Assembly (NCBI GenBank): GCA_030835185.1
Contig: JAUQWL010000039.1
Coordinates: 1 to 5,627, forward strand
Source: Solirubrobacterales bacterium
GTDB taxonomy: Bacteria; Actinomycetota; Thermoleophilia; Solirubrobacterales; 70-9
DNA: 5,627 nt
Reading direction: 5' to 3'
In this document: positions 1 through 4,894 of the stretch, piece after piece
Layout: each line of letters starts with the position of its first letter
Numbering within the stretch: position 1 is the stretch's first letter
Translations under genes and position numbers: made by a program
The notes under the pieces: model-generated
What the model was told of the DNA's origin: nothing
Database searches by the model: none
The model's input: the letters and a program-made list of their open reading frames with translations, nothing else

Positions 1-59
1 CCAACCGCACGGGCAGGAAGGTCGCCCGGCAGCGCAGCCTCGTCCGTTCAAGCTGCTGA
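1..59 (+). CDS. Possible 3' end of a plus-strand gene (partial)
   Basis: Reading from base 3, a plus-strand frame stays open to a TGA at 57-59 and ends in ...VARQRSLVRSSC. I chose this frame because 16 of its 18 sense codons end in G or C, clearly more than the other two plus frames over the same bases, and that is the pattern of coding DNA in high-GC genomes. The short Arg-rich, Cys-ending tail resembles the C-termini of secreted Ig-like-domain proteins common in Solirubrobacterales, but that is only an impression. The start and domains lie off the left edge. If real, the gene is convergent with the sulfur-carrier gene at 240-518. Eighteen codons cannot exclude chance. Confidence 0.27.
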   Translation, partial: NRTGRKVARQRSLVRSSC

Positions 60-239
60 GCCGGCCTGAGGTCCAGCCCACGACTTGGTCGCTCCTCTGT
101 CGCGATAGCACGGACCGGGGCTGGACGACGGCCCGAACCCCGGACCTCGCGATTGCCGGTTTGGCGAGCTACCTGCTCAGCGTGGGACAGACAAGGGGAA
201 GCCTGAACGCCGGCCCTGGTCGCCTTCAATGGTCCGGGA
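60..239. other. Gene-free interval between apparently convergent genes
   Basis: No frame here carries recognisable protein. The interval holds two GC-rich hairpins: one at 112-146, listed separately, and CTCGC/GCGAG at 146-150 and 164-168 with a 13-nt loop. They fit transcription ending from either side, since the carrier gene ends at 240 on the minus strand and a possible plus-strand gene ends at 59. Read on the minus strand, 131-175 looks superficially like the D-arm to T-arm part of a tRNA, but it does not fold as a cloverleaf. Confidence 0.5.
112..146. terminator. GC-rich hairpin, candidate bidirectional terminator
   Basis: GGACCGGGG at 112-120 pairs with CCCCGGACC at 138-146. This gives eight pairs with one internal A-A mismatch around a 17-nt loop. 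It lies 53 bases after the possible plus-strand stop at 59 and 94 bases past the minus-strand carrier gene. No U-tract follows on either strand, so this would be a tail-less actinobacterial-type terminator. The function is inferred from position. Confidence 0.33.
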
Positions 240-518
240 TCAGCGGCTTCCACCGGCCATCGCCGGCAGGATCATGATCGTGTCGGAATCCGAAACGACT
301 GTGTCGAGTCCGTCGAGGACCCGAACGTCCTCGTCGTTCAGGTAAACGTTGACGAACCGGTTCAGCTCACCTTCTTCGGAGAAGATCTGAGCCTTTGTAT
401 CCGGGTGCTCGGCTACCAGCGCCTCGAGAACGAGGCCGACCTTGTCACCTTCGAGCGACACTTCGGTCGCTCCGCCGGTGTGCTGACGCAGGACTGGGGG
501 AACTTTGACTGACGGCAT
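240..518 (-). CDS. MoaD/ThiS/CysO-type ubiquitin-like sulfur carrier protein
   Basis: A 92-residue beta-grasp sulfur carrier. Such proteins are adenylated at a C-terminal Gly-Gly by an E1-like enzyme and converted to a thiocarboxylate that donates sulfur, for molybdopterin (MoaD), thiazole (ThiS) or cysteine (CysO). The motif RFVNVYLNDEDVR at 54-66 and the ending ILPAMAGG closely match mycobacterial CysO as I recall it, so a CysO-like role is favoured over MoaD. The start is the ATG at 516-518, with AGGA eight bases upstream. The gene lies 30 bases downstream of the rhodanese-E1 gene on the same strand, so the two are almost certainly cotranscribed and are likely partners. The oddity is at the end: Gly89-Gly90 is not terminal, because Ser91-Arg92 follow before the TGA. 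Activation would therefore need removal of two residues, as a JAMM-type protease does for QbsE. The cognate pathway (cysteine, molybdenum cofactor or other) cannot be fixed, since no cysM, mec or moa gene is in view. Confidence 0.92.
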   Translation of the reverse strand: MPSVKVPPVLRQHTGGATEVSLEGDKVGLVLEALVAEHPDTKAQIFSEEGELNRFVNVYLNDEDVRVLDGLDTVVSDSDTIMILPAMAGGSR

Positions 519-548
519 GCGCCGGATCCTAGCGGGAAGCGGTCCGGC

Positions 549-1718
549 TCAGGAGCCGACGTGCCCGCCGCAGAACGCCTCGTAGTCGGGGAAGGCTCCA
601 AGTTCGGATTCGGGCACTTCCCCGGCGTCGAGTCCACAGATCGGGCAGTCCGGATCGCGCCTGACTTTGAGCTCGGTGAAGCGGGTCCCGAGGGCTTCGT
701 AGAGCAGGAGACGACCGACGAGCGGCTCGCCGATCCCCAGCACCAGCTTGATCACCTCGTTGGCCTGGAGCAGGCCCATCACGCCGGCCATCACTCCGAG
801 GACGCCGTTGGCCGAGCAACTCGGCGCCAGCTCCGGCGGCGGCGGGCTCGGGTAGAGGCAGCGATAGCAGGGGCCCTCATGCGGGACGAAGGTCGAGATC
901 TGTCCGTCGAAGGAGAGGATCGAAGCCGATACGACCGGCTTGTTCAGTCTCACGCTGGCGTCGTTGAGCAGGTAGCGCGTCGGAAAGTTGTCGGCGCCGT
1001 CGACGATGATGTCGTAGTCGGCGATCGTCTCGAGGATGTTTCCCGAATTGAGGCGATAGTTGTACTCGACCACTTCAACGTCGGGGTTCAGTGCCTCGAT
1101 CGTCTGCCGGGCCGAAGCGGTCTTCGGCTGACCGATGCGCTCGGTGTTGTGGATCACCTGACGCTGGAGGTTGGAGGCATCGACCACATCGTCGTCGATC
1201 AATCCGATCTTGCCGATACCGGCCGCTGCGAGGTAGAGCGCCGTCGGCGCCCCGAGTCCGCCGGCACCGAGCAGGAGCACCTTCGCCTCGAGCAGCTTGA
1301 CCTGTCCGGCCGCACCGACTTCGGGGAGCAAGGTGTGTCGTGAGTAGCGGTTGCGCTGCTCGTCCGTCAGGCCGGCCTCGGTCACGACCGGAAGGCCGCT
1401 CGCCTGCCAGTCGAGAATGCCGCCGGCGACAGAGGCGACGTCCTCGTAGCCGAGTTCCATCATCTGTTCGGCAGCAGTGACCGAGCGAAGTCCGGAACGG
1501 CAGTAGATGACCACCCTGGCCGACTTGTCGGGAACGGCGTCGTCAATCGTCGCAAGGAGCGTCGCCGGCGGGATCAGCTTTCCACCTTCGATCCGTGCCT
1601 CGGCGGCTTCATACGGCTCGCGGGTGTCGAGAAGCACGACGCTGTCGTCCTGGATCTCTTCGAATGCTTCCTGGGCGGTGATCTCTTCAACCACCATCGT
1701 CTCTGTCTCGGGTGTCAT
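549..1718 (-). CDS. moeB: Rhodanese-MoeB/ThiF fusion: sulfur-carrier adenylyltransferase
   Basis: A 389-residue cytosolic E1-like enzyme that uses ATP to adenylate the C-terminal glycine of a sulfur carrier, presumably the product of the next gene. Residues about 9-112 form a rhodanese domain with the active loop CRSGLRS (Cys73), which can carry a persulfide. Residues about 120-345 form the ThiF/MoeB domain, with the RYSRH entry motif (124-128), the nucleotide-binding GAGGLG (151-156), NLQRQ with the expected catalytic Arg186, and GADNFPTR containing Asp243. Zinc-binding pairs are CYRC (284/287) and CPIC (358/361), and the candidate acceptor cysteine is Cys301 in SCSANGVLG. The end keeps the family's DYEAFCG. 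Rhodanese-first order is the reverse of mycobacterial MoeZ and eukaryotic Uba4, where rhodanese is C-terminal. The start at 1718 is supported by AGGGG (1727-1731), eight bases upstream; Met8 is a possible alternative. The symbol reflects the family; MoeB versus MoeZ/CysO-activating function is unresolved. Confidence 0.95.
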   Translation of the reverse strand: MTPETETMVVEEITAQEAFEEIQDDSVVLLDTREPYEAAEARIEGGKLIPPATLLATIDDAVPDKSARVVIYCRSGLRSVTAAEQMMELGYEDVASVAGGILDWQASGLPVVTEAGLTDEQRNRYSRHTLLPEVGAAGQVKLLEAKVLLLGAGGLGAPTALYLAAAGIGKIGLIDDDVVDASNLQRQVIHNTERIGQPKTASARQTIEALNPDVEVVEYNYRLNSGNILETIADYDIIVDGADNFPTRYLLNDASVRLNKPVVSASILSFDGQISTFVPHEGPCYRCLYPSPPPPELAPSCSANGVLGVMAGVMGLLQANEVIKLVLGIGEPLVGRLLLYEALGTRFTELKVRRDPDCPICGLDAGEVPESELGAFPDYEAFCGGHVGS

Positions 1719-1762
1719 CTGCTAATCCCCTGAATCTCTATCCGGTTTCGGTTACTTCATAA

Positions 1763-1791
1763 ACAATAGCGCCCAGGCCGCTTTGGCGCAA
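1763..1791 (-). promoter_or_regulatory. Candidate promoter of the rhodanese-E1/carrier operon
   Basis: On the minus strand, TTGCGC (1786-1791) is followed after exactly 17 bases by TATTGT (1763-1768). They match the sigma-70-type consensus at 3 of 6 and 4 of 6 positions. Transcription would start near 1756, about 38 bases before the ATG, in the only AT-richer patch of this intergenic region. The moderate match means another sigma factor or start point is possible. A perfect 10-bp palindrome, CGCGATCGCG, lies just upstream at 1806-1815 and could bind a regulator; nothing else supports that. Confidence 0.38.
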
Positions 1792-1857
1792 CCGCCCGTG
1801 AAATCCGCGATCGCGACCCTGCGCCCTTCCTTTCGGATGGACCGGCGAACCGTGCCG

Positions 1858-1891
1858 GCCTCCTGTCGACGAGCCTCCTGTCGACGAGCCT
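1858..1891 (+). repeat. 15-bp tandem repeat in the leader of the secreted-protein gene
   Basis: The unit GCCTCCTGTCGACGA occurs twice in perfect tandem (1858-1872 and 1873-1887), and the first four bases of a third copy follow at 1888-1891. Each unit contains the GTCGAC palindrome. A small hairpin, CCGGC/GCCGG with a 7-nt loop (1842-1858), abuts it. The block ends 70 bases before the preferred start at 1962, so it probably lies in the promoter or untranslated leader. No good plus-strand promoter was recognised nearby. It may be replication slippage or a tandem binding site. Confidence 0.85.
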
Positions 1892-1961
1892 GCTTCATAT
1901 GAAAAGATCGCTCGTCTCGTCAGCGACCGGGGCCCGAAGCCTCGAAATGAAAAGGGATCAG

Positions 1962-3083
1962 ATGTCGATCAAGTCAGCGCGCCTTGTTGTCTCTTCCGTC
2001 CTCGCCTTCACGGCCTCGCTACTGCTGTTGGCGGTGCTCAGCCAGCCGGCCCATGCCGCCAGGACGGTCACGATCACCGGCAACGCCTATGCCTTCATTT
2101 TCGCCGGCAACAAAGACCGGCTCGAGGGTGCCAGGATCGGCATCGCCGAAATGCCTGGCCTGACCACGACCGCCGGGCCGAACGGCGCCTACGCACTCGA
2201 GGTGCCGGACGACACCACGATCACCCCTTACGCCGAGTTCGAGGGCTACTACCCGACCCACCATCAGACGTTCCACACCTCCGGCGAAGATCTGCGGCAG
2301 GTCAACTTCCAGATGCCCGCCCTGACCACCTACAACCTGCTCGCCGGATACGTGCAGGCCGGCCTGAATCAGGACGGCAGCCTGACCGACTGCGGGATCG
2401 TCTCGACCTTCTTCCAGAAGGAAGGCCGGAGTTTCAACGACTTTGACGACTTCCACGACTTCCGCCCGCACGGCGTCGAAGGTTCCACCGCCGTCGCCAC
2501 CCCGGCCGCCGGCCGCCAGTTCTACTTCAATCACCGGGTCCTCCCCGATCCGGAGCAGCCTTCATCCTCTCGTGACGGTGGGGTTCTCTGGGTCGATGTC
2601 GAGTCGGGCGTCTACGAGATCAAAGGCTCGTCCGACACCACGCGCCACGCCAGCTTCGTCGCAACCTGCGAGCCGGGCCGCCTGGTGAACGCCAACCCAC
2701 CGTGGGGGCTCGTAGAGCTCGCCGGCAACGAAGCGATCAACCCCGCGGTTCTCCCTGACACCAAGCTCAACGCCCACCTGCTCGCCTCGCGGGTCGTCCG
2801 CAAGAACGGCAAGCGGCGCATCCTCAACCTGCGGTTTCTGACGACCGAAAGCGCAACCGCCGCTGTCCGTCTGCGTCAGGTCCGGACCAACCGCAGGAAC
2901 CGCAAGGTCAAGCGGCAGGTCAGAAAGACCATAACCCTCCAAGCTGGACGAAGCGATGCCACCATCGCCGTCCCGCGCGGGTTCAAGGGCGGGAGGGCAT
3001 CGCTCCAGGTTGTGCTCACAGATACCGCCGGTAACTCCAGGACCGCCTCCAGCGGCATGATGGTGCCCCACCCCCGACGCTGA
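1962..3083 (+). CDS. Secreted protein with carboxypeptidase-regulatory-like domain
   Basis: A 373-residue exported protein of unknown role. A signal peptide is clear: basic n-region with SIKSAR, hydrophobic stretch at about 8-27, and AHA followed by Ala33 as cleavage site. Residues about 34-119 resemble the carboxypeptidase regulatory-like beta-sandwich (VTITGNAYAF..., GPNGAYALEVPD). A middle region contains the acidic-aromatic run NDFDDFHDF (159-167), two cysteines (144 and 236) that could form a disulfide, and NANPPWGL (243-250), which I recall from Solirubrobacterales homologues annotated only by domain. Residues about 265-368 look like a second Ig-like sandwich ending in LTDTAGNSRTASS, interrupted by a very basic stretch (281-322). 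No catalytic motif, membrane anchor or sorting signal is seen. I prefer the ATG at 1962 because AAGGG (1952-1956) precedes it and gives a standard signal peptide. In-frame ATGs at 1899 and 1947 lack a good ribosome site. It is transcribed divergently from the sulfur operon with no evident functional link. Confidence 0.85.
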   Translation: MSIKSARLVVSSVLAFTASLLLLAVLSQPAHAARTVTITGNAYAFIFAGNKDRLEGARIGIAEMPGLTTTAGPNGAYALEVPDDTTITPYAEFEGYYPTHHQTFHTSGEDLRQVNFQMPALTTYNLLAGYVQAGLNQDGSLTDCGIVSTFFQKEGRSFNDFDDFHDFRPHGVEGSTAVATPAAGRQFYFNHRVLPDPEQPSSSRDGGVLWVDVESGVYEIKGSSDTTRHASFVATCEPGRLVNANPPWGLVELAGNEAINPAVLPDTKLNAHLLASRVVRKNGKRRILNLRFLTTESATAAVRLRQVRTNRRNRKVKRQVRKTITLQAGRSDATIAVPRGFKGGRASLQVVLTDTAGNSRTASSGMMVPHPRR

Positions 3084-3111
3084 CCGGGAACGCAAACCAC
3101 CCCCGGGACGA

Positions 3112-3134
3112 AGCCCCAGCCGGCGCGGCGGGCT
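3112..3134 (+). terminator. Stem-loop terminator candidate after the secreted-protein gene
   Basis: AGCCC (3112-3116) pairs with GGGCT (3130-3134), and GCCG (3119-3122) pairs with CGGC (3126-3129) around a GCG loop. This gives nine pairs with a 2-nt bulge. The hairpin starts 29 bases after the stop at 3083. No U-run follows, which is common for terminators in high-GC actinomycetes. Assignment rests on position and structure. Confidence 0.42.
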
Positions 3135-3160
3135 GACTCGACCGGGCGAGACCGTGTGCA

Positions 3161-3215
3161 GCAGCCCTGCAGCGAGGGGCGCATCTGGCGGAGGCTGGTC
3201 ACCCGATCCTCAATC
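3161..3215 (-). pseudogene. Detached copy of the htpX 3' end (direct repeat copy A)
   Basis: These 55 bases match 4889-4943, the 3' end of the htpX gene in this window, at 48 positions and in the same orientation; 3161-3193 differ at only one base. Read on the minus strand they encode IEDRVTSLRQMRPSL, against IEERVTRLRQMRPSL in HtpX. The htpX stop TAG is CAG here (base 3169), so the remnant has no stop at that place. Similarity ends sharply on both sides, and no further HtpX sequence was found upstream on the minus strand. It is therefore a fragment, not a gene. Of the six changed codons three are synonymous, so the piece probably descends from a once-functional htpX relative or a displaced original gene end. 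Confidence 0.85.
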
Positions 3216-3500
3216 TCTGACTCGGGTAATGGAGGGACAGCTGGAACGACGGGCTCCTGGACCTCCTTCGCGTCCTGGTGCCAAGCGACGACGAGCGGCC
3301 CGCACAAGGCGAACCGTTTGCCAGAATCTGCGCAGCTCCGCTCATCCCGGCCGAAGCGCTCCCGATTCCCTCATAGGCCGAGCGTGAAGTGCCGGAGACG
3401 ATTCGTGCTCGCCCACAGGCAGAAATCGCCACGCTCAAAGGCCCCTGAGAGCCAATCCTCGACCCCGAGGTTACGTTCGGCTACGAATGACCGCGGCCCC

Positions 3501-3519
3501 GGGCCCGACCGTCGGACCC
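3501..3519 (-). terminator. Weak terminator-like hairpin after the three-repeat secreted gene
   Basis: CCGA (3505-3508) pairs with TCGG (3512-3515) around a 3-nt loop. After one mismatch GGG (3501-3503) pairs with CCC (3517-3519). It lies about 75 bases beyond the minus-strand stop at 3594, without a U-tract. GCCCGA/TCGGGC pairing over overlapping bases is an alternative fold. The function is a guess from position. Confidence 0.25.
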
Positions 3520-3593
3520 CCTCGGGCGGCGCGGCGAATCAGGGCCCGGATCCGGAAAAGGAGCCGAGCCCTCACCGCGTCTTCAAGACAGCG

Positions 3594-4595
3594 TCAGGGG
3601 ATCCGTTTGCCGGTGCGGTCGTCGAGACAGATCGCGGCGACGTAGACCGGCAGGTCGCTCCACTGGTCGGTGTTCCAGAACTTGAACGCGCGCGCCTTCA
3701 CCCGCGGATCCATGCCGAGAAAGTGAATCTTTCCGTGATACCACGGCGCGATTCCGAATGCCCCGACGATCGCCTTGGACTGGTCGTAGCAGGCGACTTT
3801 CTTCTCCTGGACCTTCTTCTTCTTCAGAGTCTGTGCGCCGAGCGGCCAGTAACCGGGCTTCAGGTTCAGGTTGAGCTTGTGCGCGTGCCCGGATTTCTTG
3901 TACGTCTTCGTACTGAGGCACAAGACGCTCACTTCCATCGAAGACGGGGACGAGACCACGAAGTTCCAGTTCCATGACGAACTCAGCGGGTTGCCCGGGT
4001 ATGAGCTCTTCAGCCAGGCGTCTGCGCCCGAAAGCATCTTGAAGCCGGGGCCGACTGCGACCTCCCTGCCGGGTTTGCAGCTAAGGGCGGGGCTCGAGAA
4101 GTCACTGCCGGGGAACCAGGCGGTTGTCTTCCGCGGCCTGATCTTTATCTTGTGCTGATGGCTGTTCTCCGCAGTCTTGCGGCCCAGGCAGGTGGCGAAC
4201 AGCTTGACCTGCGCCCGGCCATCCGCGTTGTTGGTCAACTCGAAGTGCCACTTGGCGCCGTTGCTCCCCTGCTGGAGGTCGCTGTAGGAGCGGGTCACGG
4301 TGACGTCCCGCAGGTCGCCGAAGATGCCGATCTGCGGGTTCGCCTGGTCGACGTTGTCGACTCGCCACATGCCGTCGACCGCGTAGTCGCCGGCGTTGCA
4401 GTACGTGTGCTCGTGCGCGTATTCACCACCGTCGAGATCCACCTGCTTTTCAACCTTGTAGATCTTGAGGAAGTGGGTGGAGCCCGCTGATGCGATCGCC
4501 GGCAGCGCTAGTACTCCGACCATGAGTGCAAAAGCGGAAGCCAGCAACAAGCCGACCAGCGTTCCCGGTGTTCGCTTCGTCGTTTCGTTCCTCAT
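3594..4595 (-). CDS. Secreted three-repeat Cys/His protein of unknown function
   Basis: A 333-residue exported protein I cannot assign to a named family. It has a signal peptide: basic n-region MRNETTKR, hydrophobic residues about 12-34, and ASA followed by Gly38. The mature chain appears to be three diverged repeats. Each starts at a Cys and ends about 53-70 residues later at a second Cys after a W/F-rich strand: Cys66-Cys136, Cys173-Cys226 and Cys269-Cys323. The closing strands align as V-x-L-F-A-T-C-L, V-S-V-L-C-L and V-A-A-I-C-L, so three intra-repeat disulfides are likely. HxH motifs recur at 61-63, 146-148 and 237-239, the last two in the parallel contexts HQHKIKI and HAHKLNLNL. The layout recalls secreted actinobacterial proteins with Cys...GG...Cys repeats, by eye only. 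The start at 4595 has a perfect GGAGGT (4601-4606) five bases upstream. The gene sits alone between the two 55-bp direct repeats, on the same strand as htpX. Confidence 0.85.
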   Translation of the reverse strand: MRNETTKRTPGTLVGLLLASAFALMVGVLALPAIASAGSTHFLKIYKVEKQVDLDGGEYAHEHTYCNAGDYAVDGMWRVDNVDQANPQIGIFGDLRDVTVTRSYSDLQQGSNGAKWHFELTNNADGRAQVKLFATCLGRKTAENSHQHKIKIRPRKTTAWFPGSDFSSPALSCKPGREVAVGPGFKMLSGADAWLKSSYPGNPLSSSWNWNFVVSSPSSMEVSVLCLSTKTYKKSGHAHKLNLNLKPGYWPLGAQTLKKKKVQEKKVACYDQSKAIVGAFGIAPWYHGKIHFLGMDPRVKARAFKFWNTDQWSDLPVYVAAICLDDRTGKRIP

Positions 4596-4653
4596 CCCAT
4601 ACCTCCGATTCCCGAATGTTGCGGCGACTCCCGCGATCCCACTTCAGGTTCTG

Positions 4654-4665
4654 GGCGGATCCGCC
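4654..4665. promoter_or_regulatory. 12-bp perfect palindrome just downstream of a candidate promoter
   Basis: GGCGGATCCGCC is a perfect 12-bp inverted repeat. If transcription of the three-repeat gene starts about seven bases past the proposed -10 hexamer, the palindrome covers roughly +4 to +15. That position suits a repressor operator or a leader hairpin. Short GC palindromes also arise by chance in such DNA, so the role is unproven. Confidence 0.27.
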
Positions 4666-4675
4666 ACTCTCGCAT

Positions 4676-4704
4676 ACGGTAGCCAGACCTGCCCGAAAAT
4701 GCAA
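4676..4704 (-). promoter_or_regulatory. Candidate promoter of the three-repeat secreted gene
   Basis: On the minus strand, TTGCAT (4699-4704) and TACCGT (4676-4681) are separated by 17 bases. This predicts a start near 4669 and a leader of about 73 bases. The hexamer matches are modest, but the spacing is ideal and the upstream neighbour htpX stops about 200 bases away, so a promoter somewhere here is expected. Bases 4705-4868 between this site and the htpX hairpin show no gene; a small CGAAA/TTTCG hairpin lies at 4847-4860. Confidence 0.35.
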
Positions 4705-4868
4705 GTCGGATGTCACCAGCCGTCTTCGTGCCGCAAATTCGACGGCGTAAAGGCCGCGGCTGGATTGAGGGAAGGAAGGTGCCGCAGCTCCCTGGTCCGA
4801 CCGGACGACTGAGTCCCGAGGGCCCGGCCCTGCTCGCCGAGCTGACCGAAAAGGCTTTCGTAAGACGC

Positions 4869-4894
4869 GGCTGCTTCGCAGAGAGGCGGCAGCC
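4869..4894 (-). terminator. Hairpin directly after the htpX stop codon
   Basis: GGCTGC (4869-4874) pairs with GCAGCC (4889-4894) around a 14-nt loop, beginning at the base next to the htpX stop. On the minus strand GCGTCTTACG follows, which is not a proper U-run. A competing small hairpin CTGC/GCAG (4871-4881) shares bases. The right arm belongs to the 55-bp direct repeat. Terminator function is inferred. Confidence 0.36.

Larger units (their letters stand above)
3084..3593. other. About 510-base gene-free interval with a gene remnant and hairpins
   Basis: No convincing gene was seen. The long open frames here are antisense to, or run on from, neighbouring genes and give low-complexity Arg/Ser/Pro-rich translations without domains. 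The interval holds a terminator-like hairpin just after the secreted-protein gene (3112-3134), a copy of the htpX 3' end (3161-3215), a 5-bp hairpin CCTCG/CGAGG with a 4-nt loop (3457-3470), a hairpin at 3501-3519 and the palindrome CCGGATCCGG (3546-3555). Bases 3216-3456 show nothing I can identify. It separates convergent genes, so a promoter is not required here. Confidence 0.6.

Noticed and set aside
79..81. GTG at 79-81 on the minus strand, preceded by GAGGAG, as the start of a gene running off the left edge
   Set aside because: The 27 visible codons have weaker third-position GC than the plus-strand frame over the same bases, and the peptide is not recognisable.
561..1343. Plus-strand open frame of 260 codons antisense to the rhodanese-E1 gene
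   Set aside because: Its translation is low-complexity and without domains. The opposite strand encodes an unmistakable, full-length enzyme, so this is a shadow frame of high-GC DNA.
1899..1961. Upstream ATGs (1899 and 1947) as start of the secreted protein
   Set aside because: Neither has a good ribosome-binding site, and they would put 21 or 5 extra residues before a standard signal peptide. The ATG at 1962 has AAGGG just upstream.
2019..2534. Minus-strand open frame of 171 codons antisense to the secreted protein
   Set aside because: It is Gly/Val/Glu-rich with no domain, and it lies opposite the signal peptide and regulatory-like domain of a credible gene.
2876..3307. Minus-strand open frame of 143 codons containing the htpX-like peptide
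   Set aside because: Only the stretch in 3161-3215 resembles HtpX. The rest is unrelated and runs antisense into the secreted-protein gene, so I treat it as a remnant inside a chance frame.
3156..3977. Plus-strand open frame of 273 codons across the repeat and the end of the three-repeat gene
   Set aside because: The translation is rich in Arg, Ser and Pro with no motif, and half of it is antisense to a well-supported gene with signal peptide and ribosome site.
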